The position numbers were made by a program, and so were the translations under genes. A stretch of 64,000 nt of DNA from Lutraria lutraria. Taxonomy: Eukaryota; Mollusca; Bivalvia; Venerida; Mactridae. The stretch covers positions 30,654,830 to 30,718,829 of the forward strand of contig OZ026833.1 in assembly GCA_964023205.1 (NCBI GenBank), in the 5' to 3' direction. The notes under the pieces were generated by a model, which saw only the letters and a program-made list of their open reading frames with translations, ran no database searches and had not been told where the DNA came from. Shown piece by piece: positions 36,920-49,339 of this stretch (position 1 is the stretch's first letter; each line of letters begins with the position of its first letter).

Positions 36920-38065
36920 TGTAAATATACAAATGTATAAACTGAAAAAAAATCAGGGGGAAAAGTGGTCTGGGGGGAGAAATGGCCTTTTCAAAATCGT
37001 TGATTTTCATTTTATTACTCTATAATTAGAAAAATAAGTGACACTCCATGTAGAAACTAAGGTTGTTATGTCACATTTGGCCCATTCACATGTCTGATAC
37101 ATTTTAATTAAAGCTTAAGTACATATTTTTGTTCTTTCATATTTCACATACATGGCCAGTCATTTACATCATTTGTTTTTTTCAACACTGAAATGTAATT
37201 ATAACGATGATAAAGTCTACACCCAAAAATTAATTATAGTTGAAGTTGTAAGTTCATGTTTCATACTTTGATGGAAAACTTACAACTTACAATTACATGT
37301 GTAACAACAACGGACATTTCATACAAAAAGCATGATAAAAATATGATTATCCTGTAATTATAACTTACTGACACCAATTATTCCCGCATACTGAATTATT
37401 GCTAAATATGTTAATATTATTCACCATATTTCTATACATATTTACTTGTCAGTCATAAACATTTCATACCAAATGATTATACAGTACAACATGATCTTAA
37501 AACATTTGGTTTAAGGTCAGACAGAAACCCAAATAGTAAATGGCCAGTGTTAACTCACGAACAGGGACAAAACTACAATTTCAAAGGCTAACACGCATTG
37601 TTTTGAATGGTCCCTCTCGGACCTTTGGAACAAAAATGAAAAAACAAACTTTATCCCGTTTTCAGGCCTTTATCAAAGATTCTAACTCCAAACATTCTTC
37701 ACAACATCATAGCATATAGTTGTAAATCCTTGGTACGTTACACGATTTTAAATTACTTAAATTATTTCATACAAAAATAAGGTAATTCACTTGTGAGTCG
37801 AGAGACGATGTTTACAGATAGAATCTCCGGGGATCAACTGATGGCATAGTGTACTACCATTTATACAATACTAATCAGATTATGGCATACTGCATTATAC
37901 TGGACATACGAGACCATTAGCCACATGAAGTACATATATATAATTACGAGAATATCCAATATGGAGGCTTTAAATCGTCACATTAAAGTTTTATTTTACT
38001 GTAGAAAACTGTAATAGGGAATTTTTTGGGACAAAAATAATTACATGTGCTCAAAAACATCCATA
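36920..38065. other. Gene-free stretch
   Basis: No supported feature. The 84-codon minus-strand frame at 36756-37010 is a product of the repeat beside it. Confidence 0.35.
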
Positions 38066-38070
38066 TTTCA

Positions 38071-38632
38071 ATATATCCATGTATATAAACAACAATATGT
38101 CCATATATATAAACAACAATATGTCCATGTATATAAACAACAATATATCCGTGTATATAAACAACAATAAACAACAATATGTCCATAAATAATAAATATA
38201 AACAGCAATATATCCATGTATATAAACAACAATATATCCGTGTATGTAAACAACAATATGTCCATGTATATAAACAACAATATGTCCATGTATATAAACA
38301 ACAATATATCCGTGTATATAAACAACAATAAACAACAATATGTCCATAAATAATAAATATAAACAACAATATGTCCATGTATATAAACAACAATATATCC
38401 GTGTATGTAAACAACAATAAACAACAATATGTCCATAAATAATAAATATAAACAACAATATGTCCATGTATATAAACAACAATATGTCCATGTATATAAA
38501 CAACAATATATCCATGTATATAAACAACAATATGTCCATGTATATAAACAACAATATATCCGTGTATATAAACAACAATATATCCATGTATATAAACAAC
38601 AATATGTCCATGTATATAAACAACAATTATGT
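38071..38632 (+). repeat. 24-bp minisatellite with higher-order variants
   Basis: The 24-bp unit (CCATGTATATAAACAACAAT plus ATGT) is repeated with ATATATCCGTG variants. It is broken three times by AAACAACAATAAACAACAAT followed by CCATAAATAATAAATAT, so blocks of units have been duplicated together. Because 24 is a multiple of three, long frames stay open on both strands (for example 229 codons on the minus strand); these are by-products. Confidence 0.95.
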
Positions 38633-38639
38633 CCGTGGG

Positions 38640-40160
38640 AAAACTATAGTGTATGTTAATATGTTGAATCAAATACAGTTATTTCCCTGTATAAGGGAAA
38701 TAACTGCATTTGATTTAATATATTACGAGCGTAAACATTTCTATTGTTTACTCCCCTTATAAAACAATCAACAAATATTGATAAATGAATACATACGTTA
38801 GAATAGTTTGACACTGCAAAGAGTTTTTTTAGGAGTAACTTTGTTCTCCGCACGTGACCACTTTACTGTTCACGTGACTGATCAGCGATGGAGTACGATG
38901 ACACTAGTCGTAAGCGTCACATATAATCCATTGACACTGTATGTACATAGACACTGCATTGATGTACATGCAGTAACATGGAACGGGAACCAGTTTGCGC
39001 CCAGGGTTTGACCTCACGAATCTAAGATAGGCTGAGATCAGTGATCAGAACTTTACGTGAAGCATTAGTATCGTTTTTTACTAACATTATATGCTTTCAT
39101 CATATCCGAAAAGGTGGAATAGAGAACGAAAAAAGCCAAAATCGCTAAAATTTCAGGGTATATTAAAATAAGCCGGTCGTGTGAACTGCAAATGAAAACT
39201 TGTTTATAGACGGCCTACATCTTTTAGTATGAGACATTATTATACAATGACTCATGTCACACAATGTCATCAAATCCTAGAATAAATTTAGAACATATGT
39301 GATTTCATGTTATAGTTATTTAACAATCGTGAGAAAATAGCGCAATATTTTCTACTTTGTCTTATAAAGTCATAAAAAAGATGAATCCTTGTTACGCTAC
39401 TTGATAAATTTGAATAATCTCATCTGATACAACTTAAAAAGCAAAACAGAATTAATGTTTTAACATCGTAAAAGTCGGTAACTAGAAATGAAAATAACCG
39501 TAAAGATTTTTATTGTTGAACCAAAACTATTTTGTAATTTTAATAAAAATTTACAGCGATATACATATACGCGTTTGAATATATTTTACTAACCGATTAA
39601 TCCGTGTTTAGGATCCACCCAATGTGAGCCGTGGTTTTAAAGAATGGAACAATAGGCTGAAAATAACAAATAGCGACCTTATCCGTTATAAAATTGGTAA
39701 TTTATTCAAAACAGGTGCGTAAATTTACATTTTAATGTAATCCGCTTGAATTTTATGTTAGACTGGAGAATTTAACAATGACTATTTTTTACGTTTGAAC
39801 ATGTTCATGGCTACATTATCAAAATACACAAAATACATCTAAGATGGAAAGAATCTTAAATATCGTAGATCCAGAAAATCCACATTTCTTTCAACAGAAT
39901 AATTTAAAGAATCGACGGGCTGACGAACGAACGAATTATGCACAAATATCTCTGAAGAAATAACTTTATCGCAAGTCATCTTGTATCGAAAAATACTTGT
40001 ATTTTGTAGAAACTCATATAAGATCTCTGGTCTCTAACTAATCAATAAAGATGAAAAATCACCAAGCATGAAACATGAAAACGATTAATTTATTATATCT
40101 ACGTTCGCCGCATTGGCTTCTTCAGGATAATAAAATCTATTATTTTTTTAAAATTGTTTT
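38640..40160. other. Gene-free stretch with one dispersed motif
   Basis: An inverted pair, AACAGTTATTTCCC-like sequence and GGGAAATAACTGCATTTGAT, lies around 38664-38717. One minus-oriented copy of the CATGGAACGGGAACCAGTTT motif is at 38977-38996. No gene seen. Confidence 0.35.
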
Positions 40161-40161
40161 T

Positions 40162-40318
40162 TTGGTCTCTAACTAGTACTAGTAATCACTAGCCCCACAC
40201 TGATGTGAGTTCGAATCAAATTCCGGGCCCAGACAAATTTTACATGTGAGAAAATTGTCCAGCTAGCTTGTGGAAGATCCATAGATCTACACAGATGTAA
40301 CTGACTGGGTCCTCATTC
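40162..40318 (+). repeat. tRNA-derived SINE, family S1, copy 2 (partial)
   Basis: GTCTCTAACTAGTACTAGTA, GTGAGTTCGAATC (B-box-like) and TTACATGTGAGAAAATTGTC followed by CAGCTAGCTTGTGG match the order in the copies at 20.1 kb and 58.8 kb. The first part of the tRNA head is missing. Confidence 0.6.
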
Positions 40319-40356
40319 ACCGCTATTTAAATTAGAAATGTCGCCAAAAATCTTGT

Positions 40357-41188
40357 TTAAGGTAGCAGGCCCCTAATACAATGTACTGTACTTGTCGACG
40401 TATCTGCTTTATGCAATACAAACATGTCAAAGCCCCATGAGCTTTTTGCTTTAAAAGAATATGCAAAAAACAAACAATTGCTGATATTATCCCAGGTTAA
40501 TTATTACCGACGAAACAAGCCCCTTTTCTTCTAAAAACTTTCATTTCGCTGTGAATTTTGCTTTTGTAAACTTAAAATATATAGAGCGCATGACGTCACT
40601 TCATGCCGTGTGCATAATATGACTGCGGGAAAACATAGCTGTTCTATAAAAAGTATTTTTTTCAATGATATTGAAAAAAATACGACAGTGGTTTTGGAAA
40701 CATTTTTTCTTTGAATTTGTATGATTATGGGACTTTAATATTACACAAATAGTATTGCCCAATTGACAATCGGGCTATTGTCATTTCTTTAATAGTTATT
40801 TCGGATACTATAATAAATTTTACGACACATTTTGATTTTTTTGTTGCCCTTGTTGAAAAAAATATTTTGAAATTTCGTGGTGACTTAATTTATATTTTCC
40901 TTTATCAAATTAGATTGATACTGTGCTAATGCATATTTTTAGTATTTTTTACCATATTTTTTCATTGAAATGAATGTTCCGAGTTAATTCTTTAATCTTG
41001 GAAAAATCGGTCACTCACATTGACTTCAATGTAAATTTAAAGGGAAGATAACTCAAAAGAATGTCATTGTTTGTTAAGATTCTCGCGGTAAATAATTTTC
41101 TATCATGGTAACCATATATAATAAATATTTCCAAAATCTGTCCGCTCCATTTTGAGAAAAATTGGGTGTTAGGATCCTAATACCTTAA
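40357..41188. mobile_element. Inverted-repeat element with TTAAGGTA ends
   Basis: The left end TTAAGGTAGCAGGCCCCTAA and the right end, whose complement is TTAAGGTATTAGGATCCTAA, agree at all but a few positions and enclose about 830 bp of non-coding DNA. A TTAA target site is possible. I cannot assign a superfamily. Confidence 0.5.
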
Positions 41189-41761
41189 TTAAGCCGAAGT
41201 GAAAAAAGAGACTCAAAATTGCTATAACGAAGTACACTTAATGCAAGCTCTCGGAAACAGTCATATACACATAAAATTATAGAATTATAGAGTTTTGTGC
41301 AAACAGTAAATAGTTTGCTGTGGGAATAAAATATAATAAAATACAGAAAATCATTTGAGAATCTAAAACAATCTTGGTTGCTTTGCTTAGATTTCTCAGG
41401 TATTTTATAGATTTTTATTTGTATAGAATAGTAAGCCAATATTTCACCTGTTAACTGCTGAATAAATTAGCTTGCTAATGTCGGCCGCGACAATTTCTAA
41501 GCCGATTTTTATTATGCAAAGGAACATAAATCCGACTTAGACATCGTCGAGTTGAATTCTGCCCATGATAATAATAGAGAAGATAGGATTACTTTGGATG
41601 CATTAAGGACATTGACACTAATTCTTCTGAAAATAGTCAGACAATTAAAAGTTTAGTGCTGTCATTAAAACTATGATATCGTGCACGACTGCTTTATGGT
41701 GGAGTCTTAAGTTTGACTCTTACAATGGACAAACAAACAATAGGTGACAAGTTCGAGTTGA

Positions 41762-42220
41762 TACAGAACAGTACAGAACAGAGCAGAACATGACAGAACA
41801 GAACAGGGCAGAACATGACAGAACATGACAGAACAGAACAGCGCTGCACAGAGCTGAGCAGAACATGACAGAACAGAACAGAGCAGAACAGAGCTGAGCA
41901 GAACGTGACAGAACAGAACAGCGCGGAACAGAGCTGAGCAGAACGTGACAGAACAGAACAGCGCGGAACAGAGCTGAGCAGAACGTGACAGAACAGAACA
42001 GAGCGGAACAGAGCTGAGCAGAACGTGGCAGAACAGAACAGAGCGGAACAGAGCTGAGCAGAACGTGGCAGAACAGAACAGCGCGGAACAGAGCTGAGCA
42101 GAACGTGACAGAACAGAACAGAGCGGAACAGAGCTGAGCAGAACGTGGCAGAACAGAACAGCGCGGAACAGAGCTGAGCAGAACGTGGCAGAACAGAACA
42201 GAGCGGAACAGAGCAGAACA
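41762..42220 (+). repeat. GAACA-based array with 40-bp higher-order unit
   Basis: Pentamer-like GAACA/CAGAA words form a 40-bp unit (GAGCTGAGCAGAACGTGACA then GAACAGAACAGCGCGGAACA) that repeats about nine times, with edge units less regular. Single-base alternation (GTGACA/GTGGCA and GCGCGG/GAGCGG) marks unit types. The 183-codon minus-strand frame is a by-product. Confidence 0.95.
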
Positions 42221-42234
42221 CGTACTTTACTTTG

Positions 42235-43930
42235 AATTTGAACATGTGTTCATCATCCTATACAACAAATCATATCAAGATGAAACTGAAAAGTAACAGT
42301 ACACAACACATAAAGAAAAGTAAAATATAATGAGTAATTGGGCTATAAAAATCAGTCAACTACTCACTGAGGGGATGATGTCGAAACGTCATTCATTATT
42401 CAATATATATTGTCGCTCATCTTGAATGCGCATAACAAATCTATATGTACAGAACAACATTTAAAATTTACGAACGTGATTTGGGTTGATGGTACCACGT
42501 GGATTTTTTGTTTATCCTTGTTTCTAAATGTTAAATTGTAGGGATGTTTTCTCTCACTCACATTTCACACGAGTCAATAAGCTGAGTCTTTAGACATATC
42601 TTAGAAAGATATATGTATAATTTTAAGTAAAACAGTATGGGAAATAAAAACAGACGTGTTATTTTGTAATGATAAAATGTAATTTCTACAATATAATACA
42701 TGTACAAAATGTAATCATATAGTTCAGCCTTTCTGTTTTATTATCATGCATTCTAAGCATAAGATCTCGCACCCAGTCGTTGACATAGAACTTGAACAGG
42801 CTTGATCGTGTCATCAACAACTCCGTATTGATTAGTAGCAACTCCTTAAAGTCATTCATACTACCTTAACATTGAACACTAATCTCTTTTTGAATGCTTG
42901 ATTTATTTTCCTTGATAAAGTATGGTGACCTATGTGTGCCATTTTCTGTAGTGACAAACTGCTGCGCGCGACATTTCAATAACATTCAATAATTTCATGT
43001 TGGACACTAAGCTCTGTATCTTCTATACTCGAGTTAATAAACCAAAATTCGTCCAGGCATATTCTGACAGACACAAATTATTGCTGGTGTGCACAGCTTT
43101 GAAACTGTTTTAATTTGTATGTTTTTTTTTCATTACGTATATTTCTGTAAACAGCTAAACAGTTTCATACAAAAAAGAAAAATGATTTGTATGTAACTTT
43201 ATGTGATGTAGATCTAATGAATTAAAATTAAAACTTCAATTTATGCGTTTTTCCATAATTAATATAAAGTATATAAGAATCGAACATTTACATCATAGAC
43301 ATCTTATATAATGTCAGCATAAATTTCATCTGATATTTATTACCGATTCATACATTGTATTTTTTGGTTACAATTACTGGACTAAGTAGTCAGATTATGG
43401 CGCTTCTTGTCCACCATACATTGCTATTTTCGTACAAATGATGGGGAAAGAAGAATACTTCTGAGTGTTACATTTAACAACTGACGTGAGAGCTTTTGTG
43501 AATGGAAAATAAACTTTGAGAGAAAAAATCGTGTGAAATCACGACTTAAAGCAAACAGACTTTCTAAAATAAAAGCCAGTGTATTTTATATCTATTTTAA
43601 GGAGAACCAACACATATTCAAAAACTATAGAAGAGGATGCATGGAAACTACGTATCGTGATATTTCGAGTGTAACTTATTTTCTTCAAAAGTGAGATGCT
43701 AGATAAACTGCAGGATAACGTGTTTGGTTAAACTAGTGTATAAGTGAAAGTAGTTAAGTGATACAATATTTATTTCACCATTTGTACCAATTTGATAAAT
43801 CATTGGCCATGATGTGAAAGCTAATAATTACAGAAAACATGAAATTTTCGTTAACACACATAAAGTAAAACTTGGTTGAAATATTGTTGGACAAAATCTT
43901 AATAATTACATAGTACATTACACACCTGAG
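42235..43930. other. Gene-free 5' flank of the FAM181-like gene
   Basis: No supported coding region. Part of it may be promoter and 5' UTR of the gene at 43934, but no clear TATA box or start site was identified. Confidence 0.35.
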
Positions 43931-43933
43931 ACA

Positions 43934-45666
43934 ATGGATGTTGAATGTGATCATTTTGATTCAGGGAAGGAAAAGAATGGTAACGAAGCACGTCATTTAC
44001 TTAGTTTCGTTGACATGGCAACAAGTAACATCAAACTAGCTCTAGACAAACCTATAAAATCCAAAAGGAAAGTTAATCACCGAAAATATTTACAGAAACA
44101 ACTGAAAAGATGCAACAGTTCACAGGGAAGCAGTGTAGAAGAAGTAAAGGTAAGTTTAGAGCTGTTATAATTACCATCAAATTAATTTACAATACTTACG
44201 TCAGGTGTTACTAAGCTTGACAAAGTTAACTAATTCATCAATGAACCAAAGCTTCTGTGACCAGGTAAGCCTTTTTTGGAGGTAGTTCTCAATCTATCAC
44301 TTCTTCCATATTCTTTTTACGTGGATCTATATCATCTTCACACTGTAATGACAATCGCAATAAGATATTTTCGCTTTTTATAATTATTAATAAAGCTATC
44401 TGTCCAAACCCCCCAAATGGTTGTATAACTATGGCAGTTATAGGCGATTGGTGGATGACATAAAAAAAACATACTTTATTTAAAGTGTTTAATGTAATCT
44501 AATAAGGCTATCGGTGTTTCTTTTTTATTTTCATCGATTTATGCTTATTAAAATATAATTTCATGGGTTAAAATTGCACATAAATGTATCAGTACGTTTT
44601 ATATGTGAATAAACTCAAAACGAATTACATTCATATAGAAAGCTGGGCAAAATCATATGTAAAAATAGTCTTATCTTTGCATCACGTGATAAATGTCAGT
44701 AAACGAGGGATGGTCATTTTTTAATAATTGTTGTATTTTCAGACAAATGATACACATAGTCATTTAACTCACCAGAAAACACACAGACGGGAAACTTCTC
44801 AAATTGGATTACAAATCAAATCACTCCAAGCTTTATTTGACCCGAGAACACTTCACGAAAAATGTTGCTCTGACAAATCAACAAAAAGTGGACCATCTTC
44901 AACCAAGACGCCTCTAAGGAAACGGAATCTTCCGCCATCTTTTTTCAAAGAACCGTCACATGACTTCCAGGATGGGTTCAGTGCAACACTAACTCCTAAC
45001 GAATACCCATTTAATTTTAACGAAATTTCTACCGAAAGTTGCCATTCACTACCTAGTGATACGATAGAATCAATTCTTGGCGAAGCGGACTTTCACGATC
45101 TTTTAATTGGTTCTTGGAATGACGGAAACTGCGCTCGGGATTCTTCGGCCTTGTCCGCTTACGGGGGACCAAGCGGAAACACGAGTCCTGGATCTTACAC
45201 GGATTCATCAGATGGGAATTGTAGCGTATCACCGAACTTATATGAACCGATATCAACTTGTAATATAAATATTTGTCAAACATCAAACACCAGTCTACCA
45301 ACATGTGAGTTAGATTCCTTATCTAATGACGCAGTCATGACGTCATTGTCAATGCATTCACAAACTCCATTTTATCAAAATTCTTTTGAACAAACAAATT
45401 GTATGACAGACACTGGAAATAATGTTCCAGTATCAAAAGCAGATGGATTTTTACCGATGCTGAACGACCCCTATGAAAAGCATGATATCTTCTACAATGA
45501 CGTCATTTCTGAAAGTCACGTGACAGAACTAAACAATGGAATCCTTCCGGGATTTCCCCAAACTTTCTGTGCTCAGAGCAGTGGAATTAATAGTGCTGAA
45601 ACCACTTCAAATACATGCAACTGGAATGATAATTCTCATTTTAAGCCATGTTACACATATTTATGA
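43934..45666 (+). CDS. FAM181-like protein with YAP-like TEAD-binding segment (379 aa)
   Basis: Exon 1 (43934-44149) and exon 2 (44743-45666) join in phase 0 through a GT-AG intron. Residues about 21-60 ([20 protein letters not shown], then [19 protein letters not shown]) match the conserved N-terminal block of vertebrate FAM181A/B. Exon 2 holds LQALF at residues 100-104 and [16 protein letters not shown] at 128-143. Together these resemble the helix (LxxLF) and omega-loop (RLRKLPDSFFKPP) by which YAP binds TEAD factors. FAM181A and FAM181B are reported TEAD interactors, which supports a nuclear co-factor role, inferred here. The remaining tail is Ser/Thr/Asn-rich and probably disordered; [19 protein letters not shown] closes the protein. 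The gene name is by family only. Confidence 0.85.
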
Positions 45667-45827
45667 AAAATGTGATAAAACATTATAACATTTTAAAAAA
45701 ATATGTGATATTGTTTTTGAGATGGACGTTAGACATATCGCCATATTCTGACATATCAGAAGCGAAGACTGGAGAAAGTTGATCACAAACATTGCTTGAT
45801 AACGTTCATTCAAATATCTTCACATGA

Positions 45828-45833
45828 AATAAA
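45828..45833 (+). terminator. Polyadenylation signal of the FAM181-like gene
   Basis: AATAAA lies about 160 bp after the stop codon, with T-rich sequence (GTTATTTG) downstream. Later AATAAA-like sites could be used as well. Confidence 0.4.
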
Positions 45834-45839
45834 AAGTAT

Positions 45840-46820
45840 CAACTCTTACAATTGTTATTTGCATACAAATCTGTTAACTAAAAAAAGTCAGGTTGTATTT
45901 TTGTGAAATTGAAACTTCGGTCTTTGAGATAGCAATATGAACATACTTTCATTGACGGAGCTGGTTTTAATTAAAGTTATTATTAAATATTTATTGCTTT
46001 ATGGAAACATTAAACACTGATGTGTCATGTCTATCAGAAAATATATCCTACAATATAATGTAACAAACGTAGGGTTAAATTAAAGTTTTGTGTAGCAGGG
46101 TATTTGCTGAAGTGATTTAATGGCCGTACCCCGGAACTGATGCGTGATTTATTGGTTGTGAAGAAAACATTTTATTCTGAAAAGATTCAATCAAATGTGA
46201 AAGTTATTTAAACACATGACTGCAGGTGCATAGTTGGCGTTAAATGACTTTACAAATTTGATTTATGCAATTTTAATACGTCCATTCACAAAAGTAGACC
46301 GATGACGAATGAGGTACTTAAGAATAGGTTACCATATAACTGGGATTTTTCTCGAGGTCGAACTAAAATCAACACATTACGTGTTTGTATGGTTCTAGTG
46401 AATGCACACAAACACATATAAGTCACGTATTCGTAAATCATGCATTTCTTTTATGCCACAGTAACTTTTGCATATTTTAATATATCAACAATATGTACAA
46501 CGTACATGTACATGTATTTCAAAGCCAGGATATGTATCTATTTAGTAAAAAAACACTGCAAGAAACATACTAAAATAAAAAAAAGCATTTGAGGAGAGAT
46601 TCGGTCCTTTTGATATTCAAAATTCATTGTCGGGAGGACTAGAGAAAAATGAATTGACAGAAAAAATAAGCCATTATAATGTGTGTGCATAATAGTTTTC
46701 AGTTTAAATTTCTAAGCTGTAACTATAAAGTTTTGTTTAACAAAGATATATTTTATTCGTTTTAAAAACAATCTTATTGTTCACTATATCGAATATGTGT
46801 CCACCCATTGTGACATCGGA
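45840..46820. other. Gene-free stretch
   Basis: No supported feature beyond AT-rich intergenic sequence. Confidence 0.35.
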
Positions 46821-46821
46821 A

Positions 46822-47341
46822 ACTTAAAGGGGCATGCCCAGGAACTGCTGTGTCTTTTTTTTCGTACACCAAAAATGCGTTTGTCACTTTTTAAAACCAA
46901 TTATTATCGAAAAGTCAGAGAAGTATGTGCGTTCAAAAATGACCCTATAACGCACGCGTCGGTATATGTATGTCGGTTTGAATAAAAGGCTGTCAGCCTT
47001 TTAATGACGACAACAATATTTCCGATACGTCTGGGAGTTTAACTGAGCATGTGCGCTGCCTTTAAAGTGAACATAACATGAGCAATACTTACCATATCAG
47101 TTTGTTGATTTTTTGTTGATTTTTTTGACTGATCCCGAAAGGGTCGAGTTGTGAAAATGACGAATAATTTCTAAGGCCGAAATCGGCAGGTTTGGTCAAT
47201 CTTGAAATGTGTATTTTGAGTAAACTAGCGGGATATTTTGTAAATATTTTACAGGGCTTTCATTAATTGATTTAGGCGTTAAAATGATACAAAATTATTG
47301 CTATTCGAGACGCTTCAGTTCCAGGGCATGCCCCTTTAAGT
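46822..47341. mobile_element. MITE with ACTTAAAGGGGCATGCCC termini
   Basis: The left end ACTTAAAGGGGCATGCCCAG and the right end (complement ACTTAAAGGGGCATGCCCTG) match over about 26 bp with one mismatch and enclose 520 bp. The 62-codon frame at 46797-46985 lies across the left end and is not a gene. No clear target-site duplication. Confidence 0.75.
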
Positions 47342-47344
47342 AAG

Positions 47345-47940
47345 TCATGAACAACCTGGTAATTTAATAATACAGCATTGCGCATTTCTTTTATAAATGG
47401 TGTACACAAATGTACATAAAAGGCTTTATACGAAGAATGCGAACATAATTAGAATCGACTTAATTAATATCTCAGCATACTATGATGTTTGAGCAAATTT
47501 ATAATACAACTGTGACAGCCATCATCAATACTAATATCAATAAATTAAGAGAACTGTTGCTTAAATGCGTCCAAACAAGTTTCTTAAAATGTTGAGACCT
47601 GTTGAGGACTTCAATGAATCACATGAATATCATTATATGGCGACGGTCGATCAGTGGGATATTTGCCACTGATCATGAGAAATGGGACACTTGACTTCTC
47701 GCCGCCATTCTGGTGCATCAAAAGAATTAAAATCGGCCCATTTGACACTGGAGATTTATAGGTTAATTTTAAACCGAATCACTTATTGTCCCCTTGTGAA
47801 ACCTTCTTAAGAGACAAGAAGGGCAGTTAATTATGGTAAAATAAGGGGATCTATCAATTATGTTGAAAAGTTCATTTCAGCGCCATCTGTAAGGACAGAA
47901 ACAGTTCAGATTTACATCACTACAAAAATCTCTACTACAT
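47345..47940. other. Gene-free stretch
   Basis: No gene seen. GCCGCCATTCTGG near 47702 resembles a YY1 site but has no gene near enough to interpret. Confidence 0.3.
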
Positions 47941-47943
47941 CCA

Positions 47944-48079
47944 TCATCATCATCTTCTTCATCATCATCAACATCACATACACCAATACACCACCATCAA
48001 TACTTTCATCGTCGTCATCATCATTAACATCACCACCACCATCGTCATCATCATAAACGTCATCATCATCTTCTTCTTT

Positions 48080-48128
<49 letters not shown>
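47944..48128 (+). repeat. (ATC)n microsatellite region
   Basis: Imperfect CATCAT/CACCAC triplets culminate in a pure CAT run at about 48084-48127. The minus-strand frame it opens (Met-rich) is an artefact of the triplets. Confidence 0.95.
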
Positions 48129-49079
48129 CCAACTTCATCTTCAACAGTAACAACAAGATCTCCGTCCAGATCATTTTCAACTTAATGAGATGACGTATTT
48201 TATCAGGAAGAATCGTAATAATCATATAGGCTCAACCCGGAAGTTAATTACAAGGATTTAAACTTCCCTTCTAAGAAAAAGAAATTGCGACATTTATGTA
48301 TTTATGGATTAAATCCCATCCAGTTAATACATAGGTGAGTTTGTGTTTTTGTTTGTATTTGCATTAAGTAACCCACATTTTTGTAATACAATTGACCACT
48401 GTCATACAACAGCATATGTTCATATACAATATGGACATAATTATTATTTACTTTCGGTTTCGTTATTTCGTCTGATTAATTTTTGAGGAATGATTGTGAA
48501 ATGATGACTTTGATTCGTAATGTTAAAGTATTTTAAAGGCAACATGCAATTATCCAGTTAAAGATAAATGTAATCTGTCTAATTTGTATTAGTATCTTGA
48601 CAACATTGGCAACAATCACTCAGCCCCACAACAACGACAAACACTATAATAGACCAATGCTATCAACAAAAGAATCAATTTTCATACACTAAAGTAACTA
48701 ACTTTGATATAGCAAAGAATCAGGTTTGAGTTTGTATTGTTTTACCATACAAATAAAAGTCAAGGTCACCTGTTAATGAAGGTCACATTGTGAACAAGCA
48801 CAAATTCATAAATATAACATATAAAATAAACTTCCGAACAAAGGACAAAGTGTGTATGAGATCAATACTCTTTAATCTCTCCTATACGTATAGTTCTTCT
48901 AAATTCATATGTCTATATATTCATAAACTTGACAATGCCAAAACGAAAGTACAAGATAATAAGTTTGACACTGGTTCCCCAGCAGTAACTTTGGTTATGT
49001 ATTCTCGATATTATGTTCAAGCAGTATTTCGGATACAAAGTCTCGTGATTGCATGCGTGTAGTTACTATAAATAGGTAA

Positions 49080-49337
49080 AGGTTTTGTTTATCATAGTGT
49101 CACCCCTATTGAAGGGCCAGACAAGTTGGCTAATGAGACACCTATATTGTGTTCGCTCAGTACCCCCCGAATCCCTTCTCCTTTTGCCGGGAGCCTGGCT
49201 GAGATGAAACCATTTTTTAACTAGCTGGCGGCTCACCAACCGACCGCATCAGTTCTAACCCAGTCTCCGCTGGGGTTCGAACCTTCGATCCCCCGCTCCG
49301 AAGGCGGACATCCTAACCACTCGGCCACGGTTGCGGC
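49080..49337 (-). repeat. tRNA-derived SINE, family S2
   Basis: On the minus strand the element starts near 49337 with CAACCGTGGCCGAGTGGTTA (A-box), continues through GTCCGCCTTCGGAGCGGGGG and reaches a B-box GGTTCGAACCCC. It then runs into a non-tRNA body with GAGCCGCCAGCTAG. The tRNA-like head resembles a type with GGCCGAGTGGTTA, as in tRNA-Ser or tRNA-Leu, but it has no matching acceptor stem. A tRNA gene is therefore rejected. The left limit is approximate. Confidence 0.7.
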
Positions 49338-49339
49338 AA

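Noticed and set aside
37983..38672. Minus-strand open frame of 229 codons and its neighbours
   Set aside because: Produced by the 24-bp minisatellite; no domain or unique sequence.
41694..42245. Minus-strand Cys/Ser/Leu-rich frame of 183 codons
   Set aside because: Translation of the GAACA-based 40-bp array; regular repetition explains the open frame.
44728..44742. Extension of the FAM181-like second exon to 44728
   Set aside because: No ATG there; a clear TTTTCAG acceptor ends at 44742 and the join to exon 1 is in frame.
47974..48225. Minus-strand Met-rich frame
   Set aside because: Translation of an (ATC)n microsatellite.
49260..49337. tRNA gene on the minus strand
   Set aside because: A- and B-box are present but the acceptor stem cannot form and the sequence continues as a SINE body.
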